Below are positions 46,940 through 57,884 of a stretch of 64,000 nucleotides of DNA, in pieces. The stretch is taken from positions 52,738-116,737 of the forward strand of contig JXTC01000600.1 of NCBI GenBank assembly GCA_002914845.1, written 5' to 3'. The translations under genes were made by a program, and so were the position numbers. Within the stretch, counting starts at the first letter, position 1. The number at the start of each line of letters is the position of its first letter. The notes under the pieces were generated by a model. It was given only the letters and a program-made list of their open reading frames with translations, ran no database searches and had not been told where the DNA came from. The DNA comes from Trema orientale (lineage: Eukaryota > Streptophyta > Magnoliopsida > Rosales > Cannabaceae).

Positions 46940-47870
46940 ATGCATATGGTACTCAAGACATCTCCATCCTCTCTGTTTCATTACTAGGATACATCCCGGA
47001 GGATAACTTGAAGTTAACAGGAAGTGGGGTAGAAATCGGCTTACAATCTTGTATATTGAAGCATCGCAAGATTTTCTTCAAATAATTCTTCTAAGAAAGC
47101 CAAATCTTCATGTTACCTCTGTCTCGGTAAATTTGCATCCCTAGAATCTTGTTTACTGGTCCTAAGTCCTTCATATCACATTTCCTAGCCAACTATGCCT
47201 TCAATTCTTAGATTCTACCTTTGTTGGAGCCCGTTACTAACAAGTCATCCATGTACAATAATAAGATAATGAAATCACTATCTTCATCAAGCCTTCTAAA
47301 GTATGTGCAGTGGTCTGAACAAGGCTTATATTGAAAGAATCAAATCTCTTATACTAATACCTCTGTGCCTATTTGAGACTGTATAGAGATTTGTTCAACC
47401 TGCAAACTAAGTTCTCCTTGCCTGTTTCAGCAAAACCTTCTGATTAGAGTATATAAATTTCTTCTTCAAGTTCTCTATGAAGAAAAGTAGTTTTCACTTC
47501 TAGAGTGTAGCACACATCACCAGAACCACTCTAATTGTTGTCAGTCGAACCACAGGTGAAAATATCTCGTTGAAGTCAATACTTTCTTTCTGAGAATATC
47601 CCTTTACTACCAATTTCACATGATACCGCTCTACTTGATCATTGCTATCATGCTTGATCTTGTAGACCTATTTGTTGCAATGGCCTTCATTCCTTGTGGT
47701 TGTGAAATAAGATCCCATGTCTTGTTCTTGTGAAGAGCTTCAATCTTTTCTTCCATTGCTGTCATCCATAGGGATACATCCAGGCTTTTGGTAGCCTCAT
47801 GGAAAGTTATTGGCTCTCCATCCTCTGTTAGAAGGCAGTATGCAATGTTGCTCTCAGTAATATAATCCGA
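46940..47870 (-). pseudogene. Copia reverse transcriptase remnant (Tnt1-like element)
   Basis: On the minus strand the order of Tnt1-type RT can be followed: the segment around RVT_2 start near 47690-47780 (W..AM.EEIEALHKN), the region near 47400-47600, a LYMDDLLVT-type active-site box near 47230-47260, and DMKDLGP near 47160-47180. It is broken in several places. Confidence 0.75.
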
Positions 47871-47974
47871 GTGCTATGCTGGTGGTCTTCTCTCATGAGT
47901 TGACCGACGGATTTCAGAAGCCTCTTGCTCGACTGGTTCTTCTACTTTGTGCTCTGGTGCTACTTCAAAAGAAT

Positions 47975-49036
47975 CTAAATCTTCAGCATTCTTTTCTGCT
48001 GAACTGTAATAGTTTCTGATCCGCTATTATCTCTCTTCTCTTGCAGTTTATTCTCTACAAATATCACATATCTACTGATGACAACCTTATGGGCAGTGGG
48101 ATCCCATAAGCGATACCCCTTGACTCTATCAGCGTATCCTAAGAATACACACCTTCTGGACTTTGAATCCAGTTTTGTAATTTCTTGAGCATTGTACATC
48201 ACGTACACAGGACTTTCAAACATATGTAAGCGAGAATAATCAGCTAGCTTTCCAGTCCACATCTCCATCGTGTCTTCAGATCAATCGCTGTTGATGGAGA
48301 TTGATTGATCACATAACAGGTAGTTTTGACTGCTTCTACCCGGAATGTCTTGGGTAGACCTGCAGCTCTCAATATTGCTCTGGTTCTTTCCAACAAAGTT
48401 CTGTTCATCTGCTCTGCCACTCCATTTTGTTGAGGAGTGTACGCCACTGTGAACTACCTTTTGATACCTTCCTATTGACAGAAGTTATCAAATTCATCGC
48501 TTGTATATTTTCCTCCATTGTTCGTCCTCAAACACTTAATCTTCTCTCCGCATTCAAGCTCTACGTATGCTTTGAATATTTTGAAGACTGAAAACACATC
48601 TACCTTTCTTTTGATAGGGTACACCCAACATCTCCTGGTGTAATCATCAATAAAAGATACAAAGTATCTAGCTCCTCCTAGGGACATCATCGGTGCTTGC
48701 CAAATATCAGAGTGAATCAAGTCTAGAACTTTTTTTACTTCTAGAATTGGATGTGCTAAACTTTAATCTATGATGTTTGCTTGTGACACAATGCTCATAA
48801 AATGGTAAAGATATCTTTGTGAGACCAGGAAATAACCTCCGTTCAGAGAGAATCTTCAAGCCTTGTTCCAACATATGACCAAGCTTATGATGCCACATCA
48901 TCGTTGATTCTTCTCCGAAATCTGTTGAAGCAACTGATGCCTCCGCTTCCATCAATGTATCTCCTTTAAGTATGTACAGATTCACTACTATCTTCTCTGC
49001 CTTCATTACTATAAGCGTGCCCTTCATGATCTTCAT
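47975..49036 (-). pseudogene. Copia integrase remnant (Tnt1-like element)
   Basis: 48707-49036 reads TMMWHHKLGHMLEQGLKILS (pre-integrase HH-CC part). 48472-48720 reads IHSDIWQAPMMSLGGARYFV, SFIDDYTRRCWVYPIKRKVD and CLRTNNGGKYTSDEF. 48244-48447 reads AYTPQQNGVAEQMNRTLLE. 47975-48268 reads LHMFESPVYVMYNAQEITKL and RRCVFLGYADRVKGYRLWDP. The order and wording are those of Tnt1-like integrase. Confidence 0.9.
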
Positions 49037-49049
49037 GATCCAATTCTTG

Positions 49050-49579
49050 ACATGACTTTTATAACCAATGTTATATAATTATCTCAAAGATAATAGATTT
49101 TTCTTCAGGCCCTTCATATGTCGCACCTCTTGAATAGTATGAATAGTGCCATTGTATATCTTCATGATGGTGCTAATCCCAGCGATCTAGGTATGATCGT
49201 TAGCCATGAACACAGATCCTTCAGAGACAGGTTCAGATGTGTGAAACCACTCTCTGTGAGAAGTCATGTGCCATGTTGCTCCCAAATCTACTAACCAAAT
49301 ATCAGTGAGCTACCTTCTGTCCTTAGAAACTGTTGCTGCTTCGCTGTACAAGATTTCTCCATCATGTGAAGTGTTTGCAACATTTCTCTGAGTATTTGAT
49401 GACTCGGGGTCCTTCCCTCTGGAATCTTTATTCTTCTTGAGCTGCCAACACTCCTTTTTGATGTGCCCTTTTTTGCCACAGTGATGACACTTAATATTCT
49501 TCTTACTTTTTGGCTTTGATCTACCATGACTCTGACTCCCACTGGAGTCACATTCCGTTGATCTCCCTCTTATTATCAA
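49050..49579 (-). pseudogene. Copia zinc knuckle and protease remnant (Tnt1-like element)
   Basis: 49310-49579 reads KNIKCHHCGKKGHIKKECWQ, a complete CX2CX4HX4C knuckle that would bind RNA. Downstream (49150-49310) the minus strand reads the protease region, with a WLVD.GATWHMT-like active-site stretch and FMANDHT. Confidence 0.85.
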
Positions 49580-49591
49580 AGCCTCTGCTTG

Positions 49592-50160
49592 TTATGAACT
49601 TGCTAATCTATCTTCCACGTTCTTATGCCAATTTTCTTCTTCGAGAATAGTAGCTGTAAGATCATTGAAAATTAGAGTTATCGCATTACTGATCACATTT
49701 ATGATGAGTTGATCATACGAATCAGGTAAACTCTGAAGTAAGATTTCTGCACATTCATTATCCTCTATTTTATGCTCCATTGCTGTGAGCTATGAAAATA
49801 GAGTATTGAAAGTGTTGATGTGGTCGGTCACTATTATTAATTCCGCCATCCGAAGAGTGTAAAGCCTTTACTTTAAGAAAATTTTGTTGTGAAGCGACTT
49901 GGCCTGATACAACTTTGTCGGTGTATCATATATCTCCTTAGCTGACTTCTTCTCTTCAATACCTGACAGAATTCCATTTGCTAGCACCAGATGTAAGTTA
50001 GCGACAACATTACCATCCATCTCATCTGACCTTTTATCATCAATTTTCTCAGTAGGCCTTTCCTCAATTGCTGCTAGGTAATTAACTTTTCCCAAGATTG
50101 CCTTTATCTTCATTTTCCAAAGAGAGAAATTGCTCCCATTGAACTTCTCAATATCAAATT
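49592..50160 (-). pseudogene. Copia gag remnant (Tnt1-like element)
   Basis: 49868-50113 reads WKMKIKAILGKVNYLAAIEE-type text, then LHLVLANGILSGIEEKKSAK and EIYDTPTKLYQAKSLHNKIF, typical of Tnt1 gag (A...I...L.D.VL....E..TA.E.W..L..LY..KSL.NK..L). 49592-49780 continues with IEDNECAEILLQSLPDSYDQ. The region is broken. Confidence 0.85.
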
Positions 50161-50204
50161 TTGCTACCAGTTTTGTTCATCACGATTTGTTCAGTTACCA
50201 CCGT

Positions 50205-50322
50205 TTCACTGTATGTGAATAGTACCGTAAACATGAATAGTACTGTCTATGTGAATAGTACTATATACGTGAATAGTACTGTATATGTGAATAGTACCGT
50301 ATATCTAAACAGTACTCCAACC
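50205..50322 (-). repeat. 18-bp tandem repeats in the element's leader
   Basis: About six units of 18 bp, each close to GTGAATAGTACTGTATAT on the + strand, lie between the primer site and gag. The last units are more diverged. Being a multiple of three bases, they give a repeated NSTVYV reading on the + strand, which is a by-product. Confidence 0.85.
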
Positions 50323-50325
50323 AAT

Positions 50326-50338
50326 GGCTCTAATACCA
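50326..50338 (-). other. Primer binding site of the Tnt1-like element
   Basis: The minus strand reads TGGTATTAGAGCC, one base from the tRNA-iMet site TGGTATCAGAGCC, one base inside the LTR. Confidence 0.85.
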
Positions 50339-50339
50339 C

Positions 50340-50875
50340 TGTTAGGAGATCAACTTTGCAGAAGCGACAACACAGCTAAAATATGAGTTGAGAAAATTTG
50401 GGTAAAATGAAAAAGATAAGGCACACAAAAGATTTAACATAGTTCACTTAATTTAGGTTACGTCCACAAACAACGTTGTAAAGAATTTCACTATGAAAAG
50501 GAGATTACAACTCACTTCTCTCTAAATACAAGGAGAAAACAAATGAATCTCTCTCTCTTGAAATAGGAGAAAACACTTTCTAAACATTTTAGGAAAAAAA
50601 AAAGTGGGATACTAAGAGAAATTCCTAGGCTTGAATTCTCTCTTAGAAAGGAAGAGAATTTTTGAATGGGATGTAAAACAAGTGATAAAGCCCCCATATT
50701 TATAGAACTTCAAATGTGGTGAGAAACCACATTTTACTATTGCTCTTATGGCTACCCTTTTCACTGTTACTATTACAACTGACCTTTTCACTGTTTCTAT
50801 TGTGATTGAGTCTTGACCCTTTTACTATTCCTATTGCGGCTAGTTGGTGAGCTACAATTGTTGACTTGTTTAACA
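50340..50875 (-). repeat. 5' LTR of the Tnt1-like element
   Basis: It pairs with 45694-46214. On the minus strand: TGTTAAACAAGTC, tandem U3 units (50850-50735) with AATAGTAACAGTGAAAAGG-type words, then GTTCTATAAATATGG (TATA box near 50694-50708). A duplication AAATC follows at 50876-50880. Confidence 0.9.
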
Positions 50876-50880
50876 AAATC

Positions 50881-52062
50881 TCAACATTTTCTTTTGCATT
50901 TTTAACAATACGTGAGTTATTTGCCATTGTCGATTTAATGACAAAACACTTAATTATCACAGACTTTTCAATTTAGGGAGATTTTTGAAATCTTATTTTC
51001 TTAGACACGAAATATCGGTCAGCAAGTGAAAAATTCGGGATCTTAATTAATATTACATACTTTAAAAAGAAAAAATCAACGTATGAAACTAATACCTAAC
51101 AAATATAGTAGAGGGAATTTTAGGGATTAGATCCGAATTACCATTTGTTTTAACCATTCACTTTATTCCTATTCTCACATATTGGCATTTTTTTTTTTTA
51201 ACAATTCTAGTTTTTTCATTCTAATAACCCAAATAATTATGTTCGTTCAAACAATTTAGTATTTCTATTTGAATGATCCATTCCTTTTTTGGGAAAACAA
51301 CATGCACAAGAATAAATTGAGCCTAAATGACTTTCTTTTTATTTTGAATCTTTTTTAAAGTGGCAATTTTAGGAGAGTCAAAACTTTCTAACCCAGGGTT
51401 AAAAATTTTGTTCACCATGAAAAAATCTTTAAAATGTGATAATAATAGTAAAAAACTTCTGATCCTACGTCAAAAAGTTTTTGACACTGTTAAAAATATC
51501 ATTTTAAAAAAACTTTATAAAAACATTATATAGGCCTAAATTAGTCCTACTTATATTCTTTTTTACTTCAAATGTCTGTCATCCAAATTATAACACATTC
51601 TATTAACATACATTTAAGGAGAAATTAGACAATACACGGTAAAAGCATAAAAGAATTACATATATACGGTCAAACAAAAAAAGGGTCTCATAGTAAAATA
51701 GCCGAATTTTGGACCCAATTTAAGTAAATGTCTGTTTTTCAAATATTATCGTAAAATATCCGATGTATATATATCATATACTAAGTGTAAAATATTATAT
51801 ACTAAGCATAAAAATTTATATACTCAGTACATTCACTAAAATTGGTAGATAAGTATATCTACTAAGTGTAAAAGTATATATACTTAGACATTTAGCAAAA
51901 AAAATTAAAAAATGGATATCTACTTTATCAAATTTAAAATATTGGTCATTCACCTAAATTTCTCGCTTGGATATCATACCTAATGTGGCTGGTATTTTTG
52001 AAAAGCAAAGTTCAAAAAACACACAAGTTATAAAATAAAAAGGAGGAAAAAAATTCTAAAAC
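50881..52062. other. Intergenic DNA with MITE-like and short-repeat stretches
   Basis: About 51310-51565 ends GGCCTAAATTAGTCCTAC, nearly the same as the right arm of the MITE at 6569-6814, and shares further words (AAAAAGTTTTTGACACT); the left end is unclear. 51765-51895 has four spaced copies of TATATACTAAGTGTAAAA-like words. No gene was recognised. Confidence 0.4.
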
Positions 52063-52131
52063 ACTTGGTGGCCTAGTTGTCTGGATTGCTAGCAACCTTC
52101 TACGAGTGAGGGGTTCGAACCCCTCCCAAGT
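52063..52131 (+). other. tRNA-like sequence (pseudo-tRNA or SINE head)
   Basis: 69 bases. The ends ACTTGG and CCAAGT pair perfectly like an acceptor stem. TGGCCTAGTTGTCTGG resembles an A box and GGTTCGAACCC is a perfect B box within a pairing GGGG/CCCC stem. The anticodon arm is not convincing, so a working tRNA is unlikely. A T-rich tract follows, as in plant SINEs and at pol III stops. No target duplication was found. Confidence 0.45.
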
Positions 52132-53315
52132 CAATTTTTCTTAATTTTTTTTTCCTTTGTTTTTATTTTTTACTAGTTGGTAATACTAATTTGAATGATG
52201 AGTTACTAGTTTCTAATTTTCAAATTGACTAGTGACTAGTTACCAATAACTATTCTTATAATTGATAATACATAATCAAATTAGTAATTTATAAACCGGT
52301 AACTAAATTGGTTGATCGTAAAGTATATAACGTAGATTTAGTAACCAAATATTATAATGGTTAACCAGTTTGGAAACTTGCCACTAGTCATTAAATTGGA
52401 GCTAGATCAGCAAGCTGGGGCGAAGGCAATGGGGTGACGAACCAAGATAAACAGAACCTAAGTAATCAAAAATGAGTTGCTAGCTAAAACCTATAAACCA
52501 GAACTAGTAACCAAAAAATCAAAAACTAGTAACCAAAAATTAGTAGTTTAATTGTTTTAGTTCTTTTTCAAAAAAAAAAAATATACTCTATGAAAAATAA
52601 ATTAGCAAAAAAAAAAAAGGATAGTGAAAGTAAAATAACATCAGTCTAAAAACGTAGTAGTAACTAGCAACTAGAGAAACTAGTAACCAGTAACCAAATT
52701 ATTAGTTACAACCAGATTAGTTGCTGGTCACCAAAGTAATTAGTACGATTAACCAATATGTCCTTATGTTCTTTTTCTCTCTTTTTCTTTTGAAAATAGT
52801 GACCAATCTTGTAACTAGTAACAGAAGTAATAAGCAAAAGACTAGGTTATCGCTAGAAGAAGAGAGGAAAAAAAAAAAAAGTAGTTCATTATGTCCTTGA
52901 AAGGAAAAATAAAATAGTTAGTGTTCAAAAACAAATTTGAAGAGAAATAACTTTAAGAGAACAAAGAAAAAAATAAAACAAAAAATAAAGAAAAAATAAA
53001 GAGAGGGAGCATGTTCAATGGGAAAAAATAGAAAAAGAATTAAAGAAAAAACAGACAAGAAAAAATGAAAGAAAAATAAATATAAGAAGGAGAGGATAGT
53101 AAACAAAGCATCTGAAAAAACAGTAGCTTAGTTTTGAGGTTCTTCTTCGTACCTTTTGCTTAATAAAAAGTTTCTTAAAATTGGCTATAATTACAAATTT
53201 GCCACCGTGTCATTTAATCGTATATTTACAATTAATTTAGGTCATTATTTTATAAAAAATTTACAAACTATATTTCTCTAATTTATATTTTTTTGTATGT
53301 TAAAATCAAGAAAAC
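52132..53315. other. AT-rich DNA with dispersed CTAGTAACCA words
   Basis: 52150-52800 is full of near-copies of CTAGTAACCAAA and TAGTTACCA, often facing each other, without a fixed period. 52860-53100 is purine-rich low-complexity (AAAAAATAAAACAAAAAAT), and its minus-strand frame is a by-product. The words recur in 54240-54380 and 55080-55340. Confidence 0.45.
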
Positions 53316-53914
53316 TAGAGATGTCAATGCGGGCCAAACCACATTCCGGAGAAAAAGCATGGTATCAGCCCGACTAGTTACATATAGTAAGGGTCGGGAA
53401 AGGCCTCAGCAATAGTCCCACAGGTCTAGCCTACATTTCTATCGGCCCACATTTAGTCATTTTATATATAATTTTAAATATATTTCTAAATAAAAATTCT
53501 TTATTAAATATTTTCATTTATATGTTTTGAATGTAATTTATTTACTTATTTTTGTTTATTTTTAATTTATTTAAATTTTAAAGAATATTAATAGGTTTTA
53601 GCCCCATATTTTAGCCCACATAAGCACATATTTGATATTTTAAAGCATAGAATAATAAAGAAATTAGGCCCATATAAGCACGACCCACTTAGGCCCACAT
53701 AAAATGTGGGCTAGGCGTGGGCCGTGTCAAGCTCCTTAGTAAGAATATGGGTCAGGCTGAGCTGACCCACATTTTAGGCTGGTCAGACTTAGGCCCGGTA
53801 TAAAGCCCGTGTGGACTTATCAAATGTGATCCGGGCCTAAGCATGGTACAAAACCCGTGTGAGCGTATCAAATATGAGTCGGACCGACCCAGCCTAGCCT
53901 ACTTTATATATCTA
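53316..53914. mobile_element. hAT-like non-autonomous element, copy 2 (inverted)
   Basis: About 599 bp, starting TAGAGATGTCAATGCGGGCC and ending TTTATATATCTA. It is the reverse complement of copy 1 in layout: its right half (AAGCACATATTTGATATTTT, GGCCCACATAAAATGTGGG) matches the left half of 43871-44520. Flanks AAGAAAAC and AAGAACCT are an imperfect 8-bp duplication. No transposase. Confidence 0.65.
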
Positions 53915-53922
53915 AAGAACCT

Positions 53923-54469
53923 ATCATTTAAATGTACCTGTTCATGAAGATAACTCTATTCTGATGGGAAAAAAAATAGAATGTACCATTTGAATTTAAA
54001 AATGAAAATATTGAAATAAGCACTTATTAACGGACCATTTGAATAAAAAACTTCAACTTTTTAGACAAACACCTATTTGAATGAGTTTGAGAATGAAATG
54101 AAGAAGAATGGCCTATACAAGCGAATATTTCATTGTCAGTACACGTGTTTGATCTAGGGTTTTTAACACTTTTATCTTTTCTTCCAATTTTCATACCCTT
54201 TTTAATAGAAAGATATCACTTTTTAAAACGCTTTTAGAAACATACTATTTTTAAATGGTTAATAATTACTAGTTTCTGAAAACTGGTTAGCAATTACCAA
54301 TTATCAATTAGAAATAACTTTGGTGACTAATTATCAATTTCTAGAAACTGGTTACATGTTACTACTTACTATTTTGAAAAATGATATTTTTCTAAATATT
54401 TTTTTAAAACGACATTTTTCTAATAAAAACCGTGCTAGACCTACAAAAAATGAGAGGCCGCCATATTTT
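53923..54469. other. AT-rich intergenic DNA
   Basis: No gene. ATTACCAATTATCAATTAG-type words at 54280-54375 belong to the same dispersed word family as 52150-52800. Confidence 0.35.
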
Positions 54470-54890
54470 TAAAGAGAAAATTTGACTTTTTATGGTAATT
54501 TTTCAAAAAAATTGAAAAATCCCAGAATTTGAAATTATTCTGAAAAATCTCAGATTTAATTATAAAAATTCTACTTTTAAAAGTATTTAGAAAAATACCA
54601 TTTTTTATTAATTGGTGAGATTTTTGAGGTAGCTAGTCGAGTTATCTGAGGTAACCTGAATAGTTACTTCAAGGAACTGAATTGGTTACTCTAAGTAATC
54701 TAACTGGTTACCTCGAGCACCATTGAAAAATACTAAATTTAAAAAAAAAATAGTATTTTTGTAAATATTTTTTAAAAGTATTATTTTCTAATAATATTTT
54801 TAAAAAGTAATATTTTTCTAAATCAATCCGAGATTTTTCAAAAAAATCATTCCATCCGAAATTTTTCATTTTTTGGTATTTTGGGCCTAG
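54470..54890. mobile_element. Putative long-arm inverted-repeat element with GAGGTAACC core
   Basis: The left part (GAAAAATCTCAGATTT near 54541-54558) and the reverse complement of the right part (GAAAAATCTCGGATT, near 54827-54842) match, and similarity extends outward over about 60 bases. Between them lie repeated GAGGTAACC/GGTTACC words (54620-54715). The element is non-coding. A diverged relative is at about 60645-60985. No duplication was found, so the family is open. Confidence 0.45.
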
Positions 54891-55449
54891 AATTTTGTAA
54901 AAAATTGTTGGTAAAAAGATACCTAGTACTACCTTTTGATAAATAATACTAAGAATACTATGTCCAAATTTTTACTTATTTTTGTACTACCTTTTTCTAG
55001 AAAAATAACAAATTCTTGCTAAGAAAGACCAAATGACGTCTTAAAATTTCTATTTTTTATTGTTTCTTTTTGCTACTAGTTTACTTGTAGTTGATCACTC
55101 TTAAAACTAATTACTAATTCATTACTTAGAAATTATAAACTAATTGATTTTCGGAAACTAGAAACCAAATTGGTTACTAAAAACCAACAACAATATTAGT
55201 TTTCATCATAAATATCATAACTATTTAGTTAATAAAAACTGAAAACTAAATTAGTTTCTATCATAAACAGTAGAACTATTTGGTTAATTCAATTATTGAT
55301 TGCTAGAAACCAATTTGGTCATTGGAAACTAGTTGCCAGAATCCAAAATTCTATATATTTCTATTGCTTTTACTTCAAAAATATAATTATTTAATTTGAG
55401 AACTTGATCATATTCTTCAGCGTCCTTGTTCAATGCCTCACCAAATTCT
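54891..55449. other. AT-rich DNA with AACCAA words
   Basis: 55080-55340 holds many GAAACTAGAAACCAAATTGG-like and TTGGTTAC words in both directions. It leads into the tandem array that follows. No coding region. Confidence 0.4.
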
Positions 55450-56032
55450 TGCTACAGGGCATTCTTCAAAAAGGAAATCATAATAGCTTTTAGGAAACTT
55501 TTATTGTTTCCTGTGATTTGAAAAAGAAACCATAATAGTTTCTAGGAAATTTTTGTGGTTTCCTATGATTTACTTAGCTACAGGATAATCTGCTAAATGG
55601 AAACCACGATGGTTTCTTGTGATTTATTTAGCTACAGGACATTCTGCAAAAAGGAAACCACAATGGTTTTCCGAAAATGTTCATGGTTCCATGTGATTTA
55701 CTTACGTACAGGATATTCAGAAACCACGATGGTTTCCTGTAATTTATTTAGCTACATAACATTCTACGAAAAGGAAACCACAATGATTTCTCGGAAATGT
55801 TCATGGTTTCATGTGATTTACTTACGTACAGGATATTTGGCTAAAGGAAACCAAAATGGTTTCTAGGAAACCTTTGTGCTTTCCTGTGATTTACTTACGT
55901 ACAGGGCTTTCAGCTAAAGGAAACCAAACTGATTTCTAGGAAACCTTTGTGGTTTTCTGTGATTTACTTACTTACAAAACATTCTACTAATAGGAAACCA
56001 AATTGGTTTCCAGGAAACCACAAAGGTTTCTT
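55450..56032. repeat. Tandem array of hairpin-forming units (60/120-bp period)
   Basis: About nine to ten units, each with GGAAACCA (few bases) TGGTTTCC followed by GTGATTTACTTACGTACAGG or a close variant. Between 55598 and 55840 two unit types alternate to give a 120-bp higher-order period. Each unit contains one or two short perfect or near-perfect inverted repeats. The plus-strand frame at 55597-55866 only mirrors the periodicity (ETTMVS repeated) and is not a protein gene. The array ends in CAGGAAACCACAAAGGTTTC. Confidence 0.85.
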
Positions 56033-57802
56033 GTAAAAAAAAAAAGTTGACTTATTTACTAAAATGCCATCGCGTTTTCTAACTTTCAAAGTATTTAGAA
56101 AAATGTTATAAAAAAATCGTACGGATTTTTATTATTTTTGAAAGGTCGTAAATTTAGTATTATTTTTTGAAAAATAGGTATAAGTGTCCAAAACCCAAAA
56201 TTATTTTCTAAAAATGCCGTAAAAGGCCCAATTTCCCTTTGATCTGCTCATTTTTCTTGTTAAAGGCTAATAAACCTTGTGGAGCTAGTGATTTAGGAAA
56301 TCAACAAAATCCAAGAGACAATGAAAATAGAAAATCTAAATATATATATATATATATCTTGCTGGATTTAGGAAAAAGGATGACCGGGAGTGAAACGAAA
56401 ACTACTATTGCTTTACCATCAATACTTGCCATTTAATAGGCCGAAGACATGAAAACATCATGAACATTCATAAATGAAACGTGGAAGTAGATCACAAGGT
56501 TGGACTAAAGAAAAACGAGGAGATCAAGATATCTTATGAGTAATTATTTTGATTTTAGAGTTGTCAAACCTATCTTGAAAACAAACATACTTACATGTCG
56601 TGCTTTGACACTACCTACTTTTATTATTATCCCAAAGTCCTAAATTACTAGCTCAATCGACGACTTATTTAGCCTTTGTTGTAACGTGTTATGTTGTGTA
56701 GTGTTAGTCTGTGTGTCTATCTACTTGGGCAAAAATCACCAATTTAATTGGAAGAAATAATTTTTACTTTTAACATCAAATTCATGATTTATTCCCCGAA
56801 ATTATTCAAATGTAACAAAATAAAAACTATAAAATTATAGTAAACTTTTTGTATTGAGAGTTGAGCTTGGTCGATGAAATGAGAGAAACAAGAAAAGAAA
56901 ACATAAATGAATTAAAAAGATTTCTATATCAAAAAAATATATAAAATTCACAATATAACGTGCTTACATTTCATGGTTACGTGCTGGCATATATTATGGT
57001 CTCGTACCAATGAATTGTATTATGTCGTCTCTATAGATATATCATGTCGTGGTTAGTCTATCATAGTTAACTTAAGAACCCAACCCAGTCCATGTAATTA
57101 GAATATACTAGGCTGTATGTCCCATATTTTTCATGACATGCCATATTTAAGTCATGTTTTGTCATATCATACTGTGTCACTTCACTGTATTTATGGGCCA
57201 ATCTGATAGCTTGATAATCCCCCTAACAATATAGGTTAGATCCCACGTATTTCGCTACAAAAATATGAAGTTTATTAAAAGTTTGGATGACTAATTTCCT
57301 TACAAAAATAAATAATGAAAACAAAATTCCCATTTGTATAATGTTGTATTTTATTTGAGTGCCGATTTGAAAATGAGAAACAAGTTTCCCTTCTTTGATT
57401 TGTGATTAAATTCAAACGAATTACAGTCTTCCTTACTTTGATTTTTCTTTATAATCAAGATAATGGCAGAAAAGTCCCACTTCTATCCCATAATGGCTGT
57501 CTAGGGATACATGTATATTTATATAGGTACCAATCCGGCCAGTAGATATATATATATATATTTTTTTACCTATACATAAGTATTATTTTGGCCAATAAAA
57601 ATTTATCATGCATATTTTTTTATAATAAAAAGTAAGAGAGAGAAATAGCATTAATGATACATGTCTTTTCACGCATCTCATTATAACCGTTGGATCATCA
57701 TCTAATGATAATCCAATGGCTAAAAGAAATACCTCCACATAGGTTAAAAAAAATACCTATTGGATTGGCAACTTATATATATACATATATATATTATAAT
57801 AT
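56033..57802. other. Intergenic DNA with microsatellites
   Basis: AT microsatellites lie at 56338-56357, 57548-57562 and 57775-57795. 57688-57720 is a hairpin (CCGTTGGAT...ATCCAATGG). CCAATCC words near 57530 and 57765 could be the ends of a small inverted-repeat element, but the match is short. 57000-57200 is rich in ATGTC/CATGTC words. No gene was recognised. Confidence 0.4.
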
Positions 57803-57811
57803 GCATAGATG

Positions 57812-57849
57812 TTAAGGTCTAATGCTCAATTCCCTTCACCCCCAATGTG

Positions 57850-57883
<34 letters not shown>
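57812..57883 (+). mobile_element. Short retroposed insert with 34-base poly(A) tail
   Basis: A 38-base non-A segment followed by A34 (57850-57883) sits between exact 9-bp direct repeats GCATAGATG (57803-57811 and 57884-57892). Poly(A) directly before the second repeat is the mark of LINE-driven target-primed insertion. The body is too short to name; a heavily 5'-truncated LINE, a SINE piece or an mRNA end are all possible. The frame over it is not a gene. Confidence 0.55.

Positions 57884-57884
<1 letters not shown>

Larger units (their letters stand above)
45694..50875 (-). mobile_element. Tnt1-like Ty1/copia element, structurally whole
   Basis: LTRs of 521 bp (45694-46214) and 536 bp (50340-50875) with TGTT...AACA ends, flanked by an exact duplication AAATC (45689-45693 and 50876-50880). 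The minus strand holds a primer site, repeats in the leader, gag, zinc knuckle, protease, integrase, RT, RNase H and a polypurine tract. Size (5.2 kb), domain order and the tandem-repeat U3 next to a TATA box recall Tnt1/Tto1-type elements. By eye the LTRs differ at nearly one base in ten, so the age is some millions of years. The coding part is broken in several places. Confidence 0.93.

Noticed and set aside
50161-50379. Plus-strand frame with repeated NSTVYV
   Set aside because: It is a translation of 18-bp tandem repeats in the leader of a minus-strand element.
55597-55866. Plus-strand frame with repeated ETTMVS text
   Set aside because: It mirrors the 120-bp period of the hairpin array; no start context or homologous protein is evident.
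57525-57790. Possible MITE with CCAATCC ends
   Set aside because: The matching ends are only about ten bases and the interior is AT microsatellite; not enough to call.
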